Shown here: positions 35,682 through 43,797 of the stretch, piece after piece
How the letters are laid out: every line of letters begins with the position of its first letter
Numbering within the stretch: position 1 is the first letter of the stretch
NCBI RefSeq assembly: GCF_015291705.1
Contig: NZ_CP030050.1
Location: forward strand, 9,487,001-9,551,000
DNA from: Bradyrhizobium arachidis
GTDB taxonomy: Bacteria; Pseudomonadota; Alphaproteobacteria; Rhizobiales; Xanthobacteraceae
Reading direction: 5' to 3'
DNA: 64,000 nt
Notes under the pieces: model-generated
Database searches by the model: none
Told to the model about the DNA's origin: nothing
Seen by the model: only the letters and a program-made list of their open reading frames with translations
Translations under genes and position numbers: made by a program

Positions 35682-36836
35682 ATGGCCGCATCGCTAGAAC
35701 CCGAAATCGGAGATGTCTTTGCACGATGTCAGTCCTATTACCTGGACAACGAAGGTTCATTGTCACGAACAGGCTCGGCGTACGAAGCCGTTCGTGAAGC
35801 GCTCACTGCGATGTTGGAAGTGATGGCCCTGCTTCACGCAGAGCTCTACAGAGATCAGGGCTACAAGGTCGACAAGCAACACCCCGGCTATCTCATCAAA
35901 TCCTACAGGGGCCTGCTGTTTCGCATCCCCTATCACGTGCTGCCGACGTTCCCGTCCGACGAGTCCTTGCCCGCCATCTGGGATCTTTCTCGAAAAATTC
36001 GCAACAGCAGCAAGTCCACGATTTCAATCAGCGGAAGCAACGTGCTCAGGAAACTGTTCGAAATCGTCGGCGACATCGATTTTTGCGAGTACTTCCGGGT
36101 CGCCCATGGATTCGACCGCGTCGTCAGGAACCTGGACGGCGATGCCAACGTGATGTGCCTGAAGCTCACGGTCTCGAATCCGGATCCCGTCTGGAAGTGG
36201 GACGAGCAAAGACCTACGGCTGACGCCCTCGCCGAAGCGATAAAGCCTGCTGTCCTTAAGCAATCCACGTTCAAGATGGATTATGTCGGCGACATCGCTC
36301 ATTTCGGGATTACGGAGATTTCCAACATTGTCATCGCGCTCGACGGCGATGGAAAGTCGGCAGGTCTGGTGAAAACGCACGCCGGGCAGGAGGTGCCGCT
36401 GACTTCAGTCGATTGGCTGCCAAATCAGATGAACGATCCGATCGATATGGGCCGCTACATCGACTGGCTGGCGAGAGCGATCAAGTCGCTTCAGCGAGAG
36501 GGCGATATGCGGAAGTGTCTCAAACGATGCGCTTCACTCTCGCGCATTCTTTATCTACCCAGAATAACCGACGACATCGCGGCACTGGTGGACGAACACC
36601 GCCCGTTTCTTCTGAACTACCAACTCGGCCAACTTCAAAGGCTTTGCACGATGTTGAATACCCTGGAGGGAAAGCGACAGACCAAACTCGCGGCCATTGC
36701 TGAGGCCCAGCAGACCAGGCTTTCCGCAGAATTTGAGACGCTGGGTCAGATGGAGCCCGAGGCCCCCCAGCGTTTCGCGAACGAAGCGCATTCGATTGCC
36801 AACAGGCTGCTGACATATGTTCAAACCGACGACTGA
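35682..36836 (+). CDS. Unknown protein with a nucleotidyltransferase-like motif
   Basis: A 384-residue soluble protein. I do not recognise the family as a whole. Residues 114-134 read ISISGSNVLR ... GDIDF, which fits the polymerase-beta-type nucleotidyltransferase pattern hGS-x(9-13)-DhD: Gly118-Ser119, then Asp131 and Asp133. A possible third carboxylate is Asp200 in FKMDYV. The C-terminal 150 residues are helical. Codon use and composition look clearly less GC-rich than neighbours, a sign of transfer. It lies between two genes that share a domain, 147 bases after the first and 45 bases before the second. Confidence 0.6.
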   Translation: MAASLEPEIGDVFARCQSYYLDNEGSLSRTGSAYEAVREALTAMLEVMALLHAELYRDQGYKVDKQHPGYLIKSYRGLLFRIPYHVLPTFPSDESLPAIWDLSRKIRNSSKSTISISGSNVLRKLFEIVGDIDFCEYFRVAHGFDRVVRNLDGDANVMCLKLTVSNPDPVWKWDEQRPTADALAEAIKPAVLKQSTFKMDYVGDIAHFGITEISNIVIALDGDGKSAGLVKTHAGQEVPLTSVDWLPNQMNDPIDMGRYIDWLARAIKSLQREGDMRKCLKRCASLSRILYLPRITDDIAALVDEHRPFLLNYQLGQLQRLCTMLNTLEGKRQTKLAAIAEAQQTRLSAEFETLGQMEPEAPQRFANEAHSIANRLLTYVQTDD

Positions 36837-36881
36837 GAGCCACCTGGGGAGGGAGCCATCGGCACCGAGAACAGAAGATTG

Positions 36882-37748
36882 ATGGACGCACTCGAAGCAT
36901 GGCCGCTTGATCGTGAGCAGCGGAGCTTCATCGATGCCGCTGCGGGAAGCCTGGACAGCGGCAAAACCGACAAGCTTGCGGCTCTGCTGGAACAGGCCGC
37001 CAACACCGTTATCCGTTGCATGGCTTCTGTGCGCGAAGCCGAAGAAAAGGAGATGCTCGAGCGGAAGCAAGCGGACAACCATCTTGCCGTGACCACTGGA
37101 CTCGACGAAGTGAGGGAGCCCACCTTCGAAAGTTCGTCTCGTCCGACAGGCAACTATGCGATCGGGCCGAGCCCGCTTGCGCAGGCGGATGCACTGGAAC
37201 ACGCTGTGGCCTATCAGCAAATCGAGCGGCGGCTCGACGAGGTCACACAACTGATGCTGCTGCGCGGCGGCGGGGCGCCAGCCGTCACCTCGCCTGCTGT
37301 CAGCGATGTGTCCAACCTGGTCAGGCAGCTGGTCCCGTTCGGCGACAAGGCGGCGTCGTTACCTCAAGCAACGGCCTCGGCCAGCCCGGCCTCGCTCGAT
37401 CAGCTGAAGCGGGTGGTCGATCTGCTCAGCGTCCTGCTCAACAAGGACGGCGCGCCCGTTCTCGGCCAGGTCAATGGCGCGCTGGGCCAGACGATCGGCA
37501 AACTGCTGGACGGCAAGAAGTCGGCGCTCGGCATCGGCGGCGCGCTCGTCACCGCGCTGCTGTCCGCCGTGACGGCGAGCCCCAATGCGGGAGGCCTAGC
37601 CGGACTGCTCGGCACCATCGCGACCTCGGTGCCGGGAATGAGCCAGGTGGCGATGCCGATCCTGCTGGGCCTCGCCGCCTGGGGCGTGCTCGGCAAGCTG
37701 GAGAAATGGGCGCAAGGCACCGCGCCGCCGCCTACTGGCGCAGCATGA
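36882..37748 (+). CDS. Putative membrane protein sharing the C-terminal domain of the lysozyme-like protein
   Basis: A 288-residue protein. Residues 1-130 are charged and helical (MDALEAWPLDREQRS ... QIERRLDEVTQLM). Residues 172-284 match the C-terminal domain of the 34146-35534 product (NKDGAPVLGQVNGALGQTIG ... LEKWAQGTAPPP), including two hydrophobic segments (LVTALLSAVTA, MPILLGLAAWGVL). The DNA of the two domains is also very similar, so one arose from the other by recent duplication. ATG 36882 is used; a TTG lies three bases upstream. Its 3' end overlaps the convergent Inh-domain gene by 17 bases. Confidence 0.68.
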   Translation: MDALEAWPLDREQRSFIDAAAGSLDSGKTDKLAALLEQAANTVIRCMASVREAEEKEMLERKQADNHLAVTTGLDEVREPTFESSSRPTGNYAIGPSPLAQADALEHAVAYQQIERRLDEVTQLMLLRGGGAPAVTSPAVSDVSNLVRQLVPFGDKAASLPQATASASPASLDQLKRVVDLLSVLLNKDGAPVLGQVNGALGQTIGKLLDGKKSALGIGGALVTALLSAVTASPNAGGLAGLLGTIATSVPGMSQVAMPILLGLAAWGVLGKLEKWAQGTAPPPTGAA

Positions 37749-38424
37749 TCAAGGGATCGGCGGTATCGGGGACGCGCCGCCACTGCGCGTTGTCGTCGGC
37801 CTCGAACTGCCAGGTCTCGCCTGATTTCGACATCAGGATGATCTGGCCGCGCTCGAGCCGCCATTGCGTCGGGTTGAACTGCGCGATCGCCGCGTCGCAT
37901 TTCGGCTTGAGGAAGACCTGGAAATTGTCCTGGCCGGCTTCCGTGTTGGTCAGCGTCAAACCGCAGATCGGCTGGCCGTTGCCGCGCACCATGGCCCAGT
38001 CGCCGATCATCTGGTCCATCGACTTGGCCATCGAGCGCGCGGCGGCGAGGTCCTGCAGGATGTAGACACCCTCGCCCTGGCGCAGGCCTTCGAAGATGCC
38101 GGCCTCGACCTCGGTGAAGTCGATCACGGCTTCGCCGGTCGCATCCTGCAAGCGGACGATGTCGAGGCCCTTCACGCTCCAGGCGACGATATCCTTGGTG
38201 AAGGGCAGCGCGGCCTTGCAGGCCGGCTCGAGCTCGAGCTTGTAGCCCTGCCCCGCGGCGTCGGCCTTGAGCGTGACGACGCAGGTCTTGCTGCGCTCGG
38301 TGGTCGAGAGCTCCCACTGCCCGGGCATCGATTTCTTCAGGGTCGTCGCATCCTGCGCACGCACAGGGCCGATCGCGACAACGCATGCCGCGATGGTGAA
38401 TGCAACGACCCGAAGAGCTCTCAT
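37732..38424 (-). CDS. Secreted protein with two AprI/Inh-like domains
   Basis: A 230-residue protein with signal peptide 1-23 (ending PVRA). Two similar halves follow, each with the Inh pattern G-x-W (MPGQWELST ... ; IGDWAMVRG ...) and a paired cysteine set (TCVVTL/ACKAAL; ICGLTL/KCDAAI). The family is known from beta-barrel inhibitors of serralysin-type metalloproteases. Tandem domains are longer than the usual single-domain inhibitors of about 110 residues. The ATG at 38424 overlaps the stop of the hydroxyacid dehydrogenase by one base (TGATG), so it is the last gene of that operon. No metalloprotease is encoded in the window. Confidence 0.8.
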   Translation of the reverse strand: MRALRVVAFTIAACVVAIGPVRAQDATTLKKSMPGQWELSTTERSKTCVVTLKADAAGQGYKLELEPACKAALPFTKDIVAWSVKGLDIVRLQDATGEAVIDFTEVEAGIFEGLRQGEGVYILQDLAAARSMAKSMDQMIGDWAMVRGNGQPICGLTLTNTEAGQDNFQVFLKPKCDAAIAQFNPTQWRLERGQIILMSKSGETWQFEADDNAQWRRVPDTADPLIMLRQ

Positions 38425-39413
38425 CAGCGCCCCTTGAACGGTGTCTCGGCAACCGGCGTCAGCGGCGGCTTGCCTGAGAACCATGACTTGAGATTGTCGA
38501 CCACGAGCTGGTCCATCGCATTGCGCGTGACGACTGAGGCCGAACCGATATGCGGCAACAGCACGACGTTCTGCATGCTCTTGAGCTCGTCCGGCACGTT
38601 CGGCTCCGCTGCGAACACGTCGAGGCCGGCGGCGAGGATGGTGCCTGATTTCAGCGCCTGGACCAGCGCCGGCTCGTCAACCACCGAGCCGCGCGCGACG
38701 TTGATCAGCACGCCGCGCGGGCCGAGCGCCTTCAGCACCTCGGCATTGATCATCTTGTTGGTCGAGGCCCCGCCGGGCACGATCACCATCAGCGTGTCGA
38801 CCGCCTTCGCCATCTCGATCAGATCAGGATAGTGCTTGTAGGTGACGTCCTTGGACGGATTGCGGGAGTGATAGACCACCGGCACCAACGAGGCATCGAG
38901 CCGGCGGGCGATGGCCTGGCCGATCCGACCCATGCCGACGATGCCGACCTTGCGGTCGCGCAGCGAGCCGACGCTGAGCGGATAGTTCTGGGTCTGCCAG
39001 AGCCCGGAGCGGACGTAACGGTCGGCCTTGATGAACTCGCGCAAAGTCGAGATCAGAAGACCCATCGCGACGTCGGCGACCTCCTCGGTCAGCACGTCGG
39101 GCGTGTTGGTGACGATGATGTTGTGCTCGGCGGCGTATTTGGCGTCGATATGGTCGTAGCCGACGCCGAAGCTCGCCACCATCTCGATCTTGGGCAGCTG
39201 CGACAGCGACTCCCTGTCGGCGCGCACCGTGTGATAGGTCACCGCCACGCCGCGGATCTTCTCCCGGACCGCCGGCGTCAGCCGCTCGAGGTCGCCGCGG
39301 GTCTCGGCCTTGTGCACGACGAAATGATCGGAAAAGCCATTCTCGAGGATCGGCCGGACCGGTCCATAAATCAGAAGATCGATCTTTTCGGACGAAATCG
39401 AACCGGTAGACAT
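38424..39413 (-). CDS. NAD-binding D-2-hydroxyacid dehydrogenase
   Basis: A 329-residue cytoplasmic enzyme of the D-isomer-specific 2-hydroxyacid dehydrogenase family (hydroxypyruvate/glyoxylate reductase-like). The catalytic Arg is in INVARGSVVDE, the Glu in VFAAEPNVP and the His in VLLPHIGSAS. The NAD-binding motif is VGIVGMGRIGQAIARRL (about residues 151-167). The ATG at 39413 overlaps the permease stop by one base (TGATG). It is translationally coupled to the ABC importer, so its substrate is probably what the importer brings in or a product of it. Confidence 0.9.
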   Translation of the reverse strand: MSTGSISSEKIDLLIYGPVRPILENGFSDHFVVHKAETRGDLERLTPAVREKIRGVAVTYHTVRADRESLSQLPKIEMVASFGVGYDHIDAKYAAEHNIIVTNTPDVLTEEVADVAMGLLISTLREFIKADRYVRSGLWQTQNYPLSVGSLRDRKVGIVGMGRIGQAIARRLDASLVPVVYHSRNPSKDVTYKHYPDLIEMAKAVDTLMVIVPGGASTNKMINAEVLKALGPRGVLINVARGSVVDEPALVQALKSGTILAAGLDVFAAEPNVPDELKSMQNVVLLPHIGSASVVTRNAMDQLVVDNLKSWFSGKPPLTPVAETPFKGR

Positions 39414-40231
39414 CAGCTTTCCTTTCCAAGCGCGCTTTCGTGCCAGCGCCGTAAAACGAGGTGGGAAACTAGCGCCAGCACCCCATAGATGACAATCCCG
39501 GCCAGCGACAACAAAAGCAGCGCCGCGAACATGCGGGGTATGTTCAACCGGTAACCCGACTCGGCGATCCTGTAGGCAAGGCCAGAGCCGGCCCCGGCCG
39601 TGCCCGCCGCGATCTCGGCCACAACCGCGCCGATCAGCGACAGGCCGCCCGCGATACGCAACCCACCGAGGATATAGGGCAGCGCTGCCGGCAGCTTCAG
39701 GAAGCGCAGGGTTTGCGGCGCAGAGGCGCCATAAAGCTGGAACAGTCCGGCCAGATTGCGGTCGACCGAATTGAGCCCGAGCGTGGTGTTGGACAGGACC
39801 GGGAAAAACGCGACGATGAAGGCGCAGGCGACGACCGCGGTCTGCTGCTCCAGATAGATCAGGAGCAGTGGCGCAATCGCGATGACAGGCGTCACCTGGA
39901 GCACGACGGCATAGGGGAACAGCGAATATTCGACCCATTTCGACTGGTTGAACAGCAGCGCCAGCGCGATGCCGCCGATGCTGGCGGCCACAAATCCCTC
40001 GAGTGTCGTCAGGAGCGTGGTGGCGAGCGATTGTGACAGCACCGCCCAGTCCTTGATCAGCGTCAGGAATATGACGGAGGGCGCGGGCAGCACGTAAGGC
40101 GGGATCTCCTTGATGCGGACCACCAGCTCCCAGACCGCGAGGCCGGCGGCGAACACGATGACGGGGAGCACGAAACGCATCGCGCGCTGCGCGGCGGATG
40201 GTTTTGCGATGATGGAGCTTTGCGCGTTCAT
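39413..40231 (-). CDS. ABC transporter permease, TauC/SsuC-type
   Basis: A 272-residue inner-membrane permease with about six helices. The EAA-like loop is GASAPQTLRFLKLPAALPYILGG minus its end residues (about 168-190). The family carries sulfonates, nitrate or pyrimidine-like solutes. The ATG at 40231 overlaps the ATPase stop (ATGA), and its own stop overlaps the dehydrogenase start. It acts with the ATPase at 40228-41043 and the binding protein at 41054-42076. Confidence 0.9.
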   Translation of the reverse strand: MNAQSSIIAKPSAAQRAMRFVLPVIVFAAGLAVWELVVRIKEIPPYVLPAPSVIFLTLIKDWAVLSQSLATTLLTTLEGFVAASIGGIALALLFNQSKWVEYSLFPYAVVLQVTPVIAIAPLLLIYLEQQTAVVACAFIVAFFPVLSNTTLGLNSVDRNLAGLFQLYGASAPQTLRFLKLPAALPYILGGLRIAGGLSLIGAVVAEIAAGTAGAGSGLAYRIAESGYRLNIPRMFAALLLLSLAGIVIYGVLALVSHLVLRRWHESALGKES

Positions 40232-41043
40232 AGCGTCGACTGCCCCGAATAGGACGGCGCCAGCGCGGCCGACACTTTCCGGCAATAATCGGAATAGGCG
40301 GCGGAGGTGCGGAACTCCTCGCCGCGCGGCTCGACCGTCTCGATGCGGATGTCGGCCTGGATGCGGCCGGGGCGCGCCGTCATCACCACGACGCGTTGCG
40401 ACAGATAGACGGATTCGAACACCGAATGGGTGACGAAGATGACGGTCTTGCGGAGGCTGCGCCACAGCGCCAGCAGGTCGTTATTGAGGCGAAAGCGCGT
40501 GATCTCGTCGAGCGCGGCGAACGGCTCATCCATCAGGAGGATGTCGGGATCGGTGACGAGCGCGCGCGCCAGCGACACCCGCATCTTCATGCCGCCGGAG
40601 AGCTCGCGCGGATAGGCCTCGGCGAAATCGGCAAGACCCACGCTCGCCAGCGCCTCATCGGCACGCGCACGCGCTTCCGCCTTTGGCAGGCCTGCAAGCT
40701 TGAGCGGCAGCCGCACGTTCTCGCGCACGCTGGTCCAGGGCATCAGGGTCGGCTCCTGGAACACGAAGCCGATGCCATGGCCCGGCTGCGGCACGCCCTC
40801 GTGCCGTGCCACCCGCACCGTTCCTGACGAAGGTGCGCTGAGCTCTGCGATGATGCGCAGCGCGGTCGACTTGCCGCAGCCCGACGGGCCGAGCAGCGAG
40901 ATGAATTCGCCCTTGCGCACGGCAAGGTCGAGCGGCCCGAGCGCGATGACGCCATTGTCATAGACCTTGGTCACGCCACGCAGGCTGACGGCGAGGTGCG
41001 TCAGGCCGGTCTCGACCACGGGCGAAGTTTTGGCTGACGACAT
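40228..41043 (-). CDS. ABC transporter ATPase, TauB/SsuB-type
   Basis: A 271-residue ATPase. Walker A is GPSGCGKST, the Q-loop is in GFVFQEPTLMPW, the signature is LSGGMKMRVSLARAL, Walker B is ILLMDEPFAALDE and the switch His is in FVTHSVFE. It starts 10 bases after the stop of the binding-protein gene and overlaps the permease start by four bases. The operon order binding protein, ATPase, permease is typical of NMT1/THI5-type importers. Confidence 0.93.
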   Translation of the reverse strand: MSSAKTSPVVETGLTHLAVSLRGVTKVYDNGVIALGPLDLAVRKGEFISLLGPSGCGKSTALRIIAELSAPSSGTVRVARHEGVPQPGHGIGFVFQEPTLMPWTSVRENVRLPLKLAGLPKAEARARADEALASVGLADFAEAYPRELSGGMKMRVSLARALVTDPDILLMDEPFAALDEITRFRLNNDLLALWRSLRKTVIFVTHSVFESVYLSQRVVVMTARPGRIQADIRIETVEPRGEEFRTSAAYSDYCRKVSAALAPSYSGQSTL

Positions 41044-41053
41044 CGCGCCTACG

Positions 41054-42076
41054 TTACGGCTTGCTCGGGCGCAGCTCGACGCCGACGCCCTTGTTGACGA
41101 AGCGCAGCGTGTAGGACTTGCGGAAGTCGAGATCGGCCTTCACCACGCCCGCCTTCACCATCTTGTTGAAGAAGGAGGTGTAGCGCTCGTCGCTCATCGC
41201 GCCGATGCCGTTCTTCAATGACTCGCCGGAATCGACGATGCCGTATTCCTTCATCTTGGCGACGGAGTATTTCAGCAACTCGTCGGTCATCTCCGGGTTG
41301 AGCTGCTTGATCATGGCATTGCCGGCGGAATTGTCGCCGTAGATGTAATTGTACCAGCCGATCATGGAGGCATCGACGAAGCGCTGCACCAGGTCCGGCT
41401 TCTTCTCGGCGATCTCGCGGCGGGTCTCGATCAGGGTCGAATAGGTGTTGAAGCCGTAATCGGCGAGCAGCAGCACGTTGGGCTTGAAGCCGGCGGCCTT
41501 CTCGACCGCGAAGGGCTCGGAGGTGACGTAGCCCTGCATCGCGCTCTTGGGATTGGCGATGAAGGGCTGCGGGTTGAAATTGTAGGGACGCACGTTCTTC
41601 TCGCTGAAACCGTATTCGGACTTCAGCCACTGGAAATAGCTGGTCATGCCCTCCTTGGAGACGAACAGCGTCAGCGGCTTGAGGTCCTCGATCTTGGCGA
41701 CCTTGGCGTCGGGCTGCGTCAGCATCACCTGCGGGTCCTTCTGGAACACCGCGGCGATGGTGACGACGGGAACGTTGTTGGCGACCGCGTCGAACGACAT
41801 CAGCGTGTTCGCGGCCATGAAGAAATCGATCTTGCCGGCGATCAGCAGCATCCGGTTGTTCTCGTTGGGCCCGCCGGGGACGATGGTGACGTCGAGGCCG
41901 TATTTCTTGTAGGTGCCGTCTGCGACCGCCTGGAAGAAGCCGCCATGCTCGGCCTCGGCGACCCAGTTGGTGCCGAAGGTGACCTTGTCGAGGGTTTCGG
42001 CGCGCGCCGGCGCAAGAGTGACGACAGCGGCCAACAAGCCCGCCGTTAACGCTCGCCGCAGATGAGAGGGGGTCAT
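41054..42076 (-). CDS. ABC transporter binding protein, NMT1/THI5-like
   Basis: A 340-residue periplasmic protein with signal peptide 1-25 (ending PARA). The mature start VTFGTNWVAEAEHGGFFQAV is that of NMT1/THI5-like proteins, which bind thiamine precursors, pyrimidines, hydantoins or other nitrogen heterocycles. The family segment DFFMAANTLMSFDAVANN contacts the ligand. ATG 42076 has GGAG at a normal distance. It is the first gene of a five-gene operon and is divergent from a creatininase-family gene. Confidence 0.88.
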   Translation of the reverse strand: MTPSHLRRALTAGLLAAVVTLAPARAETLDKVTFGTNWVAEAEHGGFFQAVADGTYKKYGLDVTIVPGGPNENNRMLLIAGKIDFFMAANTLMSFDAVANNVPVVTIAAVFQKDPQVMLTQPDAKVAKIEDLKPLTLFVSKEGMTSYFQWLKSEYGFSEKNVRPYNFNPQPFIANPKSAMQGYVTSEPFAVEKAAGFKPNVLLLADYGFNTYSTLIETRREIAEKKPDLVQRFVDASMIGWYNYIYGDNSAGNAMIKQLNPEMTDELLKYSVAKMKEYGIVDSGESLKNGIGAMSDERYTSFFNKMVKAGVVKADLDFRKSYTLRFVNKGVGVELRPSKP

Positions 42077-42215
42077 GATGGCACTCCGTCGATCGCTTCT
42101 AGCCGACACCAAACCAACGCGATAAAACCGCATGAAGTTCGGGGACGCGAGCCGGCCTGGCCCGCGTCCCCTCATAACCCCAAATTACGTGACAAATTCG
42201 GGCAAAGAAACCTTG

Positions 42216-43022
42216 ATGACGCCGTCCCGCGACTGGACCGGGATCCGCTGGGCCGACGCTGCCCTCGCGGATGTAGCGCGCTGGATCGCGGTGCTGCCGC
42301 TGGCCGCGACCGAGCAACATGGCCCGCATCTGCCGCTCGAGACCGACGTGCTGATCGCCGACGCGTATCTCGCGCGCGTGCGCGAGCTTCTGCCCGCAAG
42401 CGTTCCGGCCAGCTTTCTTCCCGTTGAACCGGTCGGGATCTCCACCGAGCATATCGACTATCCGGGTACCCAGACTTTGCCCACCGAAACCGCGCTGAAG
42501 CGATGGACCGCAATCGGCGAGGACATCGCACGGCGCGGGGTGAAGAAGCTCGTCATCATCACCAGCCATGGCGGCAACAGCGCGGCCATGATGCTGGTGG
42601 CGCAGGATCTTCGCGCGCATCACAAGCTCTTCGTGGTGACGACGTCGTGGTCGCGGCTCTCAGGGGCGGACACATTGTTCCCGGCCGATGAGGTGCGCCA
42701 CGGCATTCACGGCGGCGCGGTGGAGACCTCGATCATGCTGGCGCACTATCCCGATCGGGTGCGCAAGGAAGCGATCGCGGATTTTCCCGCAAGCAGCATC
42801 GCGCTGGAGCAGCAATATCGCTGGCTGTCGACGCAGCGGCCGGCGCCGTTTGCCTGGCAGGCGCAGGATCTCAACGCCAGCGGCGCGGTCGGCAACGCGA
42901 CCCTGGCCGTCGCGGAGAAGGGCGAGCGGCTCATCGACCAGGGCGCGCGCGCCTTTTGCGAGTTGCTGAGCGAGGTCGATAACTTCGACGTGAACAGGCT
43001 CGCCAAGGGCCCCCTCGGCTAA
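42216..43022 (+). CDS. Creatininase-family metallohydrolase
   Basis: A 268-residue enzyme of the creatininase/FAPy-deformylase family that opens cyclic amides or removes formyl groups using two metals. Metal ligands are seen in ATEQHGPHLPLETDV (Glu, His, Asp), SHGGNSA (His) and GGAVETSIML (Glu). ATG 42216 was chosen for family length; the frame extends to ATG 42132. It is divergent from the NMT1-type ABC operon with 139 bases between starts. This pairing suggests import and hydrolysis of a nitrogen-containing ring compound, which is inference. Confidence 0.85.
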   Translation: MTPSRDWTGIRWADAALADVARWIAVLPLAATEQHGPHLPLETDVLIADAYLARVRELLPASVPASFLPVEPVGISTEHIDYPGTQTLPTETALKRWTAIGEDIARRGVKKLVIITSHGGNSAAMMLVAQDLRAHHKLFVVTTSWSRLSGADTLFPADEVRHGIHGGAVETSIMLAHYPDRVRKEAIADFPASSIALEQQYRWLSTQRPAPFAWQAQDLNASGAVGNATLAVAEKGERLIDQGARAFCELLSEVDNFDVNRLAKGPLG

Positions 43023-43161
43023 CCCGCATCCTGCTGGAATCGCTGGGGAAAGAGCTTCGCGCCAGCCGCGCCTCTGGGGCGTTCGAACCGGACGCGACAA
43101 GGCTCCGTCCAATTGGGCACGCGGACCACAACGGACCGCCTCAACCCGGATGGAGTTTCAC

Positions 43162-43425
43162 ATGTCGATCAAGACCAAGATTGCCGCCGCAGCTCTCGCG
43201 GCCCTCGCCGTCACCGGCACCATGGTGTCCACCACTTCGCAGGCGCAAGCCAAGCCGCCCGGCTGGGTCTTCGGCGTAGGCGCCGGCATCGCCACCGCCG
43301 CCGTGGTCGGCTCCGCCATCGCCGCCAGCAACGACCCCTATTACTACGGCTATCACCGCTGCGGCTGGGTCGCCCAGTACAACGCCTTCGGCCAATACGT
43401 CGGCCGCGTTCGTACCTGCTACTGA
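43162..43425 (+). CDS. Small exported protein with a Tyr-rich end
   Basis: An 87-residue protein with signal peptide 1-29 (ending SQAQA). A hydrophobic glycine/alanine segment (VFGVGAGIATAAVVGSAIAA) follows, then a short tail DPYYYGYHRCGWVAQYNAFG with a second Cys at CY. Many such proteins occur in Bradyrhizobium; none has a known role. ATG 43162 is eight bases after GGAG. Confidence 0.72.
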   Translation: MSIKTKIAAAALAALAVTGTMVSTTSQAQAKPPGWVFGVGAGIATAAVVGSAIAASNDPYYYGYHRCGWVAQYNAFGQYVGRVRTCY

Positions 43426-43503
43426 TCCAGGTACCTGAGGCCGATCTCACACGTGGATCCTGCGTCCGACACGGGCGCCTCATCCACCCCGTGTCGTGCC
43501 CCC

Positions 43504-43535
43504 GACCCCGCCCGGCTGTCCCCCCGGGCGGGGTC
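43504..43535. terminator. Strong GC-rich hairpin
   Basis: GACCCCGCCCGG (43504-43515) pairs perfectly with CCGGGCGGGGTC (43524-43535) around an eight-base loop, 79 bases after the stop of the small exported gene. No T-run follows. The rest of 43426-43797 contains no gene that I can support. Confidence 0.55.
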
Positions 43536-43797
43536 ATCCATTTGGGGAGCCCGGGAATTTGTTGCAGTGACGTCACACAGCGGTGCGAACCATCGTCTGC
43601 GGCAACGGGCGCCAGTTGCTATTGCGAATTAATCGCAATAAGGTTCCGAGCAGGCTCAGGGGCTTGGCGAAAAGCTCGGAAGAAATCGCGGCGAATCGCG
43701 ATCATCTCCTCCGATCGCGTCAGCACCCGAGTCCTGATGACAGGGCCGCGGCGAATCGGCAGGGATAGTCCGGCGAGGCATATTCGCGTTTGGGGGC

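Noticed and set aside
35682..36836. Calling the middle gene of the 34-38 kb cassette a CBASS cyclase
   Set aside because: Only a short GS ... DxD pattern and a possible third Asp support it. I recognise no CD-NTase subfamily signature, and there is no Cap2/Cap3 or known effector. The motif could be chance.
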